Shown: one piece after another, positions 48,616-56,329 of the stretch
How the letters are laid out: the number at the start of each line of letters is the position of its first letter
Position numbering within the stretch: the stretch's first letter is position 1
DNA from: Novosphingobium aureum
Lineage (GTDB): Bacteria > Pseudomonadota > Alphaproteobacteria > Sphingomonadales > Sphingomonadaceae
Direction: 5' to 3'
DNA length: 64,000 nucleotides
Assembly (NCBI RefSeq): GCF_015865035.1
Contig: NZ_JADZGI010000001.1
Location: 434,001-498,000 of the forward strand
Program-made: the position numbers and the translations under genes
Notes under the pieces: model-generated
Told to the model about the DNA's origin: nothing
Database searches by the model: none
Seen by the model: the letters and a program-made list of their open reading frames with translations, nothing else

Positions 48616-49215
48616 ATGAACATGGCTTTCCTGTCCCGCATCGCCCCGTCTCGCATCGCGTTTGCCACGCCGCTCCTGCTCGCCGCCGCTCTGGCCGGAT
48701 GCAAGGGCGAGGAACCTGCTCCCGCCGCCAGCACCGGCGCGGCGAGCGAGGCCGTGGTCGCCGATCCGGTCAAGACCTGGATCGCGGACCATTTCGCCAA
48801 GGATCTGGGCGGGGACACCAGTTCGCTGCTCTACGCCCGCGCACAGTACGATCTCGACGGCGACGGCACCAAGGAGACCCTTGCCTATGTCGGCGGGCCG
48901 ATGCTGTGCGGCAGCGGTGGCTGCGACCTGCTCGTGCTCAAGGACGTGGAGGGCGAGATCACCAAGGTCGGCGAGCTTTCGGTGGTGCAGTTGCCGGTCG
49001 GCGTGCTCGAGAGCAGCACCAACGGCTGGCGCGACCTCGCGGTCTCGGTCTCGGGCGGTGGTCGTCCGGGCGGTATCATGCGCGTGCCCTTTGACGGAGC
49101 GGCCTATGCCTCGAACCCGACCGTCAGCCCGGCCGAGCCGGTCGAAGATATCGGCGAGGAACTGATCGCGCAGGCACCGCTCGAACCGCTCGATGCGGCG
49201 CCGACGCCCGAGTAG
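48616..49215 (+). CDS. Hypothetical lipoprotein with EF-hand-like loop
   Basis: A 199-residue lipoprotein (lipobox LAGC, C29) from ATG 48616. After a short linker it has a domain with an EF-hand/dockerin-like loop, YDLDGDGTKETLAYVGGP (D79, D81, D83), then GGPMLCGSGGCDLLVLKD with a close Cys pair, and GWRDLAVSVSGGGRPGGI. This looks like a single FG-GAP/EF-hand type repeat and may bind Ca2+. The tail (Pro/Glu/Ala) is disordered. It converges on the hydrolase gene 3 bases later. Function unknown. Confidence 0.78.
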   Translation: MNMAFLSRIAPSRIAFATPLLLAAALAGCKGEEPAPAASTGAASEAVVADPVKTWIADHFAKDLGGDTSSLLYARAQYDLDGDGTKETLAYVGGPMLCGSGGCDLLVLKDVEGEITKVGELSVVQLPVGVLESSTNGWRDLAVSVSGGGRPGGIMRVPFDGAAYASNPTVSPAEPVEDIGEELIAQAPLEPLDAAPTPE

Positions 49216-49218
49216 GGA

Positions 49219-49920
49219 TCAGGCAGCCAGCCACTCGCGCAGGGCCTGGTTGACCGCTTCGGGCTGCTCCATCGGCGTCATGTGGCCTGCCCTCTGGATC
49301 TCGGCGTAGCGAGCACCGGGGATGATCTCGGCCAGTTCCTGCGAATAACGCGGCGGCGTGAGCCGGTCCTGGGCGCCGACCAGCACGAGCGCGGGCACGT
49401 CGAGCGAGGCAAGTTCACCGCGCGAATCGGCGCGGCCAACGATCGCATTCTGCTGGTCGATATAGGTTTCGAGCCCGACACCGAGCGCCATCGCGACGAC
49501 TTCCTCGCCGACCTCGTTCGCCGTCTCGGGATGGACCAGACGGTTGAGACTGCCGCGCAGGACGGCCTCGTAGCCGCGTGACTGCGCCGTGGTCACCGCC
49601 GCACGCCGCACGCGCGCCATCTCGGGCGTGTCGATGTCGCCCGTGGTGTCGAGCAGCGCGAGGCGGGTGACGCGTTCCGGCGCGCGGCGCGATATCTCCA
49701 TCGCGACGTAGCCGCCCATGGAAAAACCCGCGAGCGCGAAGCGTTCGGGCGCATCGGCGAGGATACGCTGCGCCATCGCCGCGATCGAGGCGTCGCTCAG
49801 CGTATCGCCGACCATTGTCCGCGCCACGCCGTCCAGCCCTTCGACCTGCGCCTGCCAGAGCCGCGCGTCGCACGAGAGCCCCGGGATCAGCACCAGCGGC
49901 TGGCGTTCGCCAGTATTCAT
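49219..49920 (-). CDS. Alpha/beta hydrolase
   Basis: A 233-residue cytoplasmic alpha/beta hydrolase. It has the oxyanion loop LVLIPGLSCDARLW, nucleophile elbow LAGFSMGGYVAMEI (Ser in GFSMGG), the Asp in VGAQDRLTPP and the His in RAGHMTPMEQPEAV. It resembles the YcjY/MhpC group of small esterases. It starts 19 bases after miaB on the same strand, so it is probably cotranscribed. The substrate is unknown. Confidence 0.9.
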   Translation of the reverse strand: MNTGERQPLVLIPGLSCDARLWQAQVEGLDGVARTMVGDTLSDASIAAMAQRILADAPERFALAGFSMGGYVAMEISRRAPERVTRLALLDTTGDIDTPEMARVRRAAVTTAQSRGYEAVLRGSLNRLVHPETANEVGEEVVAMALGVGLETYIDQQNAIVGRADSRGELASLDVPALVLVGAQDRLTPPRYSQELAEIIPGARYAEIQRAGHMTPMEQPEAVNQALREWLAA

Positions 49921-49939
49921 CGCGAGCCTCTGCCGCGGA

Positions 49940-51280
49940 TCAGGCGTCGAGCGCGGCGCGGTCGAGCACGCGGGCGCCAAGGCTGTTGGGTCCGGCACTG
50001 GTGATCTCGACCTCGACGAGGTCGCCGACCGCCACGTCGCCCTCGAAGTGGACCGACTGCAGCCAGGGCGACTTGCCCAGCCACTGCCCGGCATGGCGCC
50101 CCTTGCGCTCGACCAGCACCTGGCAGGTGCGGCCCAGCGTGGCGCTGTTGAAGGCATGCTGGTCGCGGTTGAGCGCCGCCTGGAGGCGCTGCAGGCGTTC
50201 GTCCATCACCGCCATCGGAACTTGTGCGTCCATCGTCGCGGCGGGCGTGCCCGGGCGCGGCGAATACTTGAAGCTGAAGCACTGCGCGTAGCGCACGTCG
50301 TCGACGAGCCTGAGCGTATCCTCGAATTCGGCATCGGTCTCGCCGGGGAAGCCGACGATGAAGTCGCCCGAAAGCGCGATGTCGGGGCGTACCGCGCGTA
50401 CCTTCTCGAGGATCGCGAGGTAGCTCTCGACCGTGTGGGCGCGGTTCATCGCCTTGAGCACGCGGTCGTTGCCCGCCTGCACCGGCAGGTGAAGGAAGGG
50501 CATGAGCTTGGGCAGCTCGCCATGCGCCTCGATCAGCCCTTGCGTCATGTCGTTGGGGTGGCTGGTGGTGTAGCGGATGCGCGCGAGTTCGGGGATCGCG
50601 GCAAGCTCGCGGGCAAGTCCGTCGAGCCCGACGTGCTGGCCCTTGGCGTTCTCGCCGCTCCAGGCATTGACGTTCTGGCCCAGCAGCGTGATTTCGCGCG
50701 CGCCGGCCTCGACCAGCCGCTTCGCCTCGTCGACGAGGTCGGCGAAGGGGCGCGAGATTTCCGCACCGCGGGTATAGGGCACCACGCAATAAGTGCAGAA
50801 CTTGTCGCAGCCTTCCTGCACGGTGAGGAAGGCGGTCGGGCCCGAACGGCGACGGCGCGGCAGCGCGTCGAACTTGGTCTCGGCGGGCATGTCGGTATCG
50901 GTCGAGCGACGCCCTTCGCCAGCGGCACGCACCATCTCGGGCAGGCGGTGATAAGCCTGCGGGCCGACCACCATCTTCACCGCCGGAGCGCGCGCCATGA
51001 TCTCCTCGCCCTCGGCCTGCGCGACGCAGCCAGCGACCGCGATCAGCGGCGAAGTGCCGTCCTCGCGCTTCAGGCGGCCGATGTCGGAATAGACCTTTTC
51101 CGCCGCCTTCTCGCGGATGTGGCAGGTGTTGAGCACGACCAGGTCCGCATCCTCGCCCTCGGGCGCGGGCGTGATGCCCTCTTCGGCAAGCAGTTCGGCC
51201 ATGCGCTCGCCATCGTAGACGTTCATCTGGCAGCCAAAGCTCTTGACCCTGTAGGTCTTCGGATTCGCGGATGTAGGCAT
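49940..51280 (-). CDS. miaB: tRNA-2-methylthio-N6-dimethylallyladenosine synthase
   Basis: Radical SAM methylthiotransferase that adds ms2 to i6A37 of tRNA. The 446 residues show the N-terminal UPF0004 domain with its cluster cysteines (SFGCQMN, LNTCHIREKA, VAGCVAQ), the radical SAM motif C-x3-C-x2-C in EGCDKFCTYCVVPYTRG, and a C-terminal TRAM domain (VLVERKGRHAGQWLGKSPW onwards). In many alphaproteobacteria miaB directly precedes phoH-ybeY-corC; here about 2.2 kb with three other genes separates them. Confidence 0.97.
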   Translation of the reverse strand: MPTSANPKTYRVKSFGCQMNVYDGERMAELLAEEGITPAPEGEDADLVVLNTCHIREKAAEKVYSDIGRLKREDGTSPLIAVAGCVAQAEGEEIMARAPAVKMVVGPQAYHRLPEMVRAAGEGRRSTDTDMPAETKFDALPRRRRSGPTAFLTVQEGCDKFCTYCVVPYTRGAEISRPFADLVDEAKRLVEAGAREITLLGQNVNAWSGENAKGQHVGLDGLARELAAIPELARIRYTTSHPNDMTQGLIEAHGELPKLMPFLHLPVQAGNDRVLKAMNRAHTVESYLAILEKVRAVRPDIALSGDFIVGFPGETDAEFEDTLRLVDDVRYAQCFSFKYSPRPGTPAATMDAQVPMAVMDERLQRLQAALNRDQHAFNSATLGRTCQVLVERKGRHAGQWLGKSPWLQSVHFEGDVAVGDLVEVEITSAGPNSLGARVLDRAALDA

Positions 51281-51353
51281 AGCGCGCCGTTACACGCCTT
51301 TGCGCGGGTTTTGAAGGGGTGGCGCGCAGGCGTGAAGCGCGAGTGCGCCCGGG

Positions 51354-52706
51354 TCACGCCTGAACGGACTTCCAGGCGCCCATCGAGCCGAGATAGATAT
51401 CGAGATGCCGGAACCCGCGCGCGGACAGCCAGCCGGCGGCAACGCTGGCGCGCATGCCGCTGGCGCACATCAACGTGTAATGTCGCGCGGGGTCGAGTTC
51501 GCGCCAGCGTTCTGCCAGTTCGCCCACATAAATATGTTGCGAGCCGTCGATGGCGCCAGCCTCGCGTTCATCGGCGTCGCGAACGTCGAGAAGGGTCCAG
51601 TTCGGGTCAGCCGCCGCGAGACGCTCCTCGACTTCCTCGGTGGCTATCATTGGGGTTCGGACCATGTTCAGGCCCTGCGCCGCTGCGGGGACCACCCCGG
51701 TATAGCCACCAAGCACTTTGTCGTAGCCGATGCGCGCGAGGTGTCGGGTCGCGGTTTCGAGCTGGTCGGTCTCGGAAGCTATCAGCGCGATCGACTGGCC
51801 TTCTTCGATGAACCATCCGGCGAAGGCGCTGATCATGCCGGTAGGCAGGCACATCGCGGCCTCGAGATGGCCCGAGGCATAGGCCATCGGCTCGCGCAGG
51901 TCGATCAGATGATCTGCGCCGCAGTCACGCAGTTCGGCCAGACTGAGTGCTTTTGGACGCAGTACCGGAGCGACCGGCGCGCCACCCTCGAGATTGAGCC
52001 GTTCCATGGTCCGGAAATAGGGCGGCTGGTAATGGTGCTCGGCAACTTTGGCGGCAATGAAGGCCTCGCGATCAGCCAAGCCAAGGCGCGGGTTGTTCGC
52101 GCGTTCGTGGCCGATTGTCGAGAACTCGCGCTCGGCCATGCCCGAGCCGCACACCGAGCCTGCGCCGTGCGCGGGCCAGATCATCGCCTGGTCGCCCAGC
52201 GCGAGCAACTTGTGCAGCGAATCGTAAAGTAGCCCTGCGACCTCTTCGCGCCTGTCCGGGTAGAAATCGGTGCGGCCGACGTCGCCAACGAAGAGGGCAT
52301 CACCGGTGAAAACCCCGACAGCGCCCTTGCCATAGGCAGTGTCGTAAAGTGCGAAGGCGAGGTGGTCCAACGTGTGGCCGGGCGTCTCGATGACCTCGAT
52401 TCGCAATTGCCCGATATCGAAGCTGTCGCCTTCGCAGGCGGTCTGGGCATAGCGCACGTCGCCCGCGGGGTTTGGTCCGTGATAGACGCTCGCGCCAGTC
52501 ATGCGCGAGAGGATGCCAGCGCCCGAGATCAGATCCTCGTTGCGGTGGGTTTCGAAGATGTGCGTGATCTCGAGACCCTGTGCGTGCGCCATCTCGGCAT
52601 AGATCGCGCAGTCGCGCCGCGGGTCGATGACCGCGGCCTGCCCGCCCGCGCCGACGATATAGGAAAGGTGGGCCAGTCCGGGTGTCTTGATTGCCTTGAA
52701 CAGCAT
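51354..52706 (-). CDS. MBL-fold/rhodanese fusion, probable persulfide dioxygenase
   Basis: A 450-residue protein: metallo-beta-lactamase domain (1-240), then two rhodanese domains (about 255-345 and 360-450). The usual HxHxDH is HRNEDL (H54, N56, D58). H54, H111 (TPGHT) and D136 (FTGDALF) occupy the positions of the three iron ligands of ETHE1, so a mono-iron persulfide dioxygenase is likely. The first rhodanese domain has no catalytic Cys; the second has CASGMRAS. AGGAGG lies just before ATG 52706. Sulfide or persulfide detoxification linked to glutathione is the likely role, by family. Confidence 0.88.
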   Translation of the reverse strand: MLFKAIKTPGLAHLSYIVGAGGQAAVIDPRRDCAIYAEMAHAQGLEITHIFETHRNEDLISGAGILSRMTGASVYHGPNPAGDVRYAQTACEGDSFDIGQLRIEVIETPGHTLDHLAFALYDTAYGKGAVGVFTGDALFVGDVGRTDFYPDRREEVAGLLYDSLHKLLALGDQAMIWPAHGAGSVCGSGMAEREFSTIGHERANNPRLGLADREAFIAAKVAEHHYQPPYFRTMERLNLEGGAPVAPVLRPKALSLAELRDCGADHLIDLREPMAYASGHLEAAMCLPTGMISAFAGWFIEEGQSIALIASETDQLETATRHLARIGYDKVLGGYTGVVPAAAQGLNMVRTPMIATEEVEERLAAADPNWTLLDVRDADEREAGAIDGSQHIYVGELAERWRELDPARHYTLMCASGMRASVAAGWLSARGFRHLDIYLGSMGAWKSVQA

Positions 52707-52763
52707 CGGTGTCCTCCTCATTTGCCTTTTTCAAAGCAGAAGAAGGCACGAGGTTTCCGCGTG

Positions 52764-53663
52764 TCAGAGCAGCACGAAGTCCTTCGGCTCGAGCGCGGGT
52801 GGCAGGTCGCGGTGTCCGGCGGCGTGAAGCAGGTCGCGTTCGATCGTGCGCACCATGGCGTCGAGGGGAAGGTCGTTCTCGTCCTGGCCGAAGGGGTCGC
52901 CCAGCTCGTCGCCGAGTGCGTCGAGGCCGAAGAAGGCGTAGGCGACGAGCAGTGCGGGGAGCGGGGACCACCAGCCCAGCTGCGCGACCAGTGCGAAGGG
53001 CAGCAACAGGCAGAAGGCATATGCGGTGCGGTGCAGCAGCAGCGAGTAGGAGAAGGGCACCGGCGTCGCCTTGATCCGCTCGCAGCCGCCCTGCACGCTG
53101 GCGATCTCGGACAGCTGGGTCTCGAGCACGCTGTAATGCATCGCATCGATTGCGCCGGCATCGGCAAGCGAGCGCGTACCCATTCCGACTGCGCGCAGGA
53201 TCGCGTCGGTGGGGTTGGGCGCGCTGGTCCACTCAGCGTCGCGCGGGCAGTGCTGCGCAATCGCGGAAATCTCGTCCTTTTCGCGAAGACGCGCTGCAAG
53301 TCCTGCAGTGAAGCCGGCAAGGGCCTCGAGCAGCGGTGCCGCTTGTTCGCGATCGAGCGTCGCACTCTGGCGTGCGAAACTGCGCGAGGCGACGATCAGG
53401 CGGCCCCAGAGCTGGCGGCCTTCCCACCAGCGGTTGTAGCACACGGTGTTGCGAAAGCTCATGAAGATCGAGAGCGAGAGCCCGATCAGGGTGAAGGGCA
53501 TCGCGCCGAGCGGCGAAAGCCAGCCGGGCGCGGTTTCGCCGATCAGTACCGCGATCAGCGAAGCGAGGAACACGACCAGCAGCGGGCGCAGTATTTGCGG
53601 CAGGATCGAGCCGCGCGTTGCGACGAGCACGTCGCGGATCGAGGGGGACTTGCGGACAATCAT
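52764..53663 (-). CDS. Bestrophin family ion channel
   Basis: A 299-residue membrane protein of the bestrophin/UPF0187 family. Conserved blocks are PLGAMPFTLIGLSLSIFMSFRNTVCYNRWWEGRQLWG (pore helix and the R-W-W-E motif), PFSYSLLLHRTAYAFCLLLPFALV and AYAFFGLDALGDELGDPFGQDENDLPLDAM (acidic cluster near the channel end). ATG 53663 is the first ATG; earlier codons need TTG. It lies upstream of the MBL-rhodanese gene with a 57-base gap. Bacterial members conduct cations or anions; the ion here is unknown. Confidence 0.92.
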   Translation of the reverse strand: MIVRKSPSIRDVLVATRGSILPQILRPLLVVFLASLIAVLIGETAPGWLSPLGAMPFTLIGLSLSIFMSFRNTVCYNRWWEGRQLWGRLIVASRSFARQSATLDREQAAPLLEALAGFTAGLAARLREKDEISAIAQHCPRDAEWTSAPNPTDAILRAVGMGTRSLADAGAIDAMHYSVLETQLSEIASVQGGCERIKATPVPFSYSLLLHRTAYAFCLLLPFALVAQLGWWSPLPALLVAYAFFGLDALGDELGDPFGQDENDLPLDAMVRTIERDLLHAAGHRDLPPALEPKDFVLL

Positions 53664-53972
53664 GGAGAACAAGCTCGGGGCAGCGCGCGATCAGGGTGGA
53701 GTCGCGCCGGGGGGATTGGGCCTCGCGCTTATGGACAGGTTCGCAGTCACGCAATGCGCATCTCGCTGCAGCGGGGCAGGCATTGGTCGGGCCGAGTCGC
53801 CTCAAGTCGCTCGTCGTCACGCAGAAACGCTTCATCAGCGGCGTCCATGATGTGCCTTCTCAACCGTTTCGCTTCGCCTCTCCAGCGGCACGCCGCGGCA
53901 TGGCCCGGCTTGCATCGTGGGCCTGGCTGCCGAGTTTGGTCTCCGAAAGTGTCGCAACAAAAGGAGATCGAC
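53664..53972. other. Divergent intergenic region between the bestrophin and DUF4168 genes
   Basis: 309 bases. AAAGGAG precedes the DUF4168 start. No dyad, known operator, -35/-10 pair or convincing coding frame was recognised. The short frames present read as low-complexity Arg/Ser sequence. Confidence 0.5.
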
Positions 53973-54308
53973 ATGAACGTGACGAAACTCGCCCTCGCGG
54001 CCACCGCAACATTCGGCACGCTTGCCGGCGCCGGTGTCGCCCAGGCGCAGAGTGCCCCGCCGGCAGCCGCCGCCAGCGCAGACTTCTCCGATCAGGAAGT
54101 GCAGCAATTTGCCACCGCCGCGGTAAGCATCCAGAACATCCAGAAGGACACCAGTGCAACGACCGAGGAAAAGCAGTCCGCAATGGCCTCGGCGGTCCAG
54201 AGCTCTGGCCTGACCCCGCAGAAGTTCAACGAGATCGCGGCTGCTTCCCGCACCGATTCGGCGCTGATGCAGCGCATCCAGACGGCAGCGGCGGCAGGTA
54301 ATCCCTGA
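53973..54308 (+). CDS. DUF4168 domain protein, secreted
   Basis: A 111-residue small periplasmic protein with a signal peptide (about 1-26, ending GVAQAQS). The mature part is helical and Ala/Gln/Ser-rich: FSDQEVQQFATAAVSIQNIQKD, then SGLTPQKFNEIAAASRTDSALMQRIQ, the two-helix DUF4168 pattern. AAAGGAG precedes ATG 53973. Function unknown; the family is common in envelope-stress-related and biofilm-forming bacteria. A structured non-coding segment follows. Confidence 0.85.
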   Translation: MNVTKLALAATATFGTLAGAGVAQAQSAPPAAAASADFSDQEVQQFATAAVSIQNIQKDTSATTEEKQSAMASAVQSSGLTPQKFNEIAAASRTDSALMQRIQTAAAAGNP

Positions 54309-54328
54309 TCGGCTGTCGCGGCTGAACG

Positions 54329-54473
54329 CTCGCGGGCTATCGTGTCCCCTCGCTTCGCGCCTGCCCCTGTGCGCGAAGCCTGAAAGCCCGTGAACGGCAC
54401 TGCCTCTGCCCGGAAGGAGCACAGCTAGCCCGATACGAGAGGGCAGGCAGTCTCGCGGCTGGCCTGCCCTTTT
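54329..54473 (+). ncRNA. Candidate structured RNA with its own terminator
   Basis: The segment after the DUF4168 gene folds into nested helices. CTCG/CGAG (54329-54332 with 54436-54439) and CGGGCTA/TAGCCCG (54333-54339 with 54426-54432) close it. GTGTCC pairs with GGA-G-CAC (54342-54347 with 54416-54422), and an internal hairpin GCTTCGCGC/GCGCGAAGC lies at 54352-54379. A terminator follows directly. Its sequence does not match SRP RNA, 6S RNA or a tRNA as far as I can tell. It could equally be a complex 3' UTR of the DUF4168 mRNA. Confidence 0.35.
54440..54473 (+). terminator. Rho-independent terminator upstream of argS
   Basis: AGGGCAGGC (54440-54448) and GCCTGCCCT (54462-54470) form a 9-bp stem followed by TTTT (54470-54473). 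It ends the DUF4168 transcript or the candidate RNA about 105 bases before argS. Confidence 0.75.
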
Positions 54474-54577
54474 CGCGTGTGGCTCCGGCTTGTGGACCAA
54501 GGGGCGCAGAGCGGGCGGCCCGATCTTGGCGCGGGGCCTGTTCCCCTTTGCGGCGACTTGGGCTATCCGCGCGCGTC

Positions 54578-56326
54578 ATGAGCGATAACCAGACCCTTTA
54601 CGCCGCCTTCGCAGGCCACCTCAACGCCGCGCTCGATGCCCTCGAGGCCGCCGGCACGCTCCCGGGCGGCCTCAAGCGAGCCGCGGTCACGGTCGAGCCG
54701 CCGCGCGATCCCAGCCATGGCGATCTTGCCACCAATGCGGCGATGGTGCTGGCCAAGCCCGCGGGGATGAAGCCGCGCGACCTCGCCGAGGCGCTGGTCG
54801 CCGAGCTTTCGAAGCTCGACGCGGTCAGCTCTGCCGAGATCGCGGGGCCTGGCTTCATCAACCTGCGTCTTGCCCCCGCCGCATGGCTGACCGAGCTGAA
54901 CGCGATCGCCTCGCTTGGCGCGGACTATGGCCGTTCGGCTATGGGCGGCGGCACCACGGTCAACGTCGAGTACGTTTCGGCCAACCCGACCGGCCCCATG
55001 CACATGGGCCACTGCCGCGGCGCGGTGGTCGGCGACGCGCTGGCGACCCTGCTTGAATACGCGGGCCACAAGGTCATCAAGGAATACTACGTCAACGACG
55101 CGGGCGCGCAGGTGCAGGTCCTCGCGCGCTCGGCGCACATCCGCTACCGCGAGGCGCTTGGCCTTGGCGAGGCGGTGATCCCCGAGGGACTCTACCCGGG
55201 TGACTACCTCAAGCCCGTCGGCGCGAAGCTGGCCGAAGAGTTCGGTGACCAGTACGCCGAGGCACCCGAGGCCGAATGGCTCGCCCTGTTCCGCGTCAAG
55301 GCGGTCGCCGCTATGATGGACATGATCCGTGCCGACCTTGCCCAGCTGGGCATCCGCCACGACGTTTTCAGCTCGGAAGCCGAACTGCAGGCCTCGGGCA
55401 AGCCTGACGAGGCGGAGAAGTGGCTGCGCGATCGCGGTCTCGTCTACGACGGCGTGCTGGAAGCGCCAAAGGGCAAGACGCCCGAGGACTGGGAGCCGGT
55501 CGAGCTGCCGCTGTTCAAGTCGACCCAGTTCGACGACGATCAGGACCGCCCGATCAAGAAGTCGGACGGCACCTGGACCTACTTCGGCGCCGACCTCGCC
55601 TACCACTTCCAGAAGGCCCAGAGCGCCGACGCGCTCGTCGACATATGGGGCGCGGACCACGCAGGGACGGTCAAGCGCATCAAGGCCGCGGTCAAGGCGA
55701 TGACCGGCGCTGAAGGCGAGGCCACGCCCTTCGAGATCAAGCTCGTCCAGATGGTCCAGCTGCTGCGCGACGGCGAGCCGGTGAAGATGTCCAAGCGTTC
55801 GGGCAACTTCATCACCATCGCCGACATGGTCGAGGAAGTTGGCAAGGACGTGGTGCGCTTCACCATGCTCACCCGCAAGCCTGACGCGCAGATGGACTTC
55901 GACTTCGCCAAGGTGGTGGAGACGAGCAAGGACAACCCGGTGTTCTACGTCCAGTACGCCCACGCACGCATCTGCTCGATGCTGCGCAAGGCGCGGGCCG
56001 AGATGCAGGTCGAGCCCTCGGCGCAGCATATCTCGCTGCTCGGCGAGGACGATCTCGCGCTGGCCAAGCTTGCCGCGCAGTTCCCGCGCATCGTCGAGTC
56101 GGCGGCTGCCGCGCGTGAACCGCACCGCGTGGCCTTCTTCCTCAACGATCTCGCCGCAGCTTTCCACGGCTACTACAACCTCGGCAACGACTCCGTGGAA
56201 AAGCGGATTGTTAACGCGTCTGATGTTAACCTTACATCGGCCAGGCTGTTCCTGGTCGCGCAAGTGGCGCAACTGGTACGCAACGGTCTGGCCCTTCTGG
56301 GCGTCGAGGCCGTGGAGGAAATGTAG
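54578..56326 (+). CDS. argS: Arginine--tRNA ligase
   Basis: Class I aminoacyl-tRNA synthetase of 582 residues. The HIGH motif is HMGH (142-145, in SANPTGPMHMGHCRG) and the KMSKS loop is KMSKR (403-407). The N-terminal Add-1 domain (GDLATNAAMVLAK) and C-terminal anticodon-binding helices (FYVQYAHARICSMLRKA, then FFLNDLAAAFHGYYN) are complete. ATG 54578 (MSDNQTLYAAF) is chosen; upstream in-frame codons read as intergenic sequence. The SPOR gene starts 3 bases after its stop. Confidence 0.98.
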   Translation: MSDNQTLYAAFAGHLNAALDALEAAGTLPGGLKRAAVTVEPPRDPSHGDLATNAAMVLAKPAGMKPRDLAEALVAELSKLDAVSSAEIAGPGFINLRLAPAAWLTELNAIASLGADYGRSAMGGGTTVNVEYVSANPTGPMHMGHCRGAVVGDALATLLEYAGHKVIKEYYVNDAGAQVQVLARSAHIRYREALGLGEAVIPEGLYPGDYLKPVGAKLAEEFGDQYAEAPEAEWLALFRVKAVAAMMDMIRADLAQLGIRHDVFSSEAELQASGKPDEAEKWLRDRGLVYDGVLEAPKGKTPEDWEPVELPLFKSTQFDDDQDRPIKKSDGTWTYFGADLAYHFQKAQSADALVDIWGADHAGTVKRIKAAVKAMTGAEGEATPFEIKLVQMVQLLRDGEPVKMSKRSGNFITIADMVEEVGKDVVRFTMLTRKPDAQMDFDFAKVVETSKDNPVFYVQYAHARICSMLRKARAEMQVEPSAQHISLLGEDDLALAKLAAQFPRIVESAAAAREPHRVAFFLNDLAAAFHGYYNLGNDSVEKRIVNASDVNLTSARLFLVAQVAQLVRNGLALLGVEAVEEM

Positions 56327-56329
56327 CTT

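Noticed and set aside
53664..53972. A coding frame continuing upstream of the DUF4168 start
   Set aside because: The upstream residues are Arg/Ser/His low complexity without homology, and the protein's signal peptide begins exactly at ATG 53973 behind AAAGGAG.
54401..54432. CCGGAAGG followed by AGCACAGC, reminiscent of the SRP RNA tetraloop region
   Set aside because: The conserved SRP order is AGG-x-CCGGAAGG-x-AGCAGCC. Here the flanks differ, the tetraloop is not in the middle of the rod and the bases beside it do not pair.
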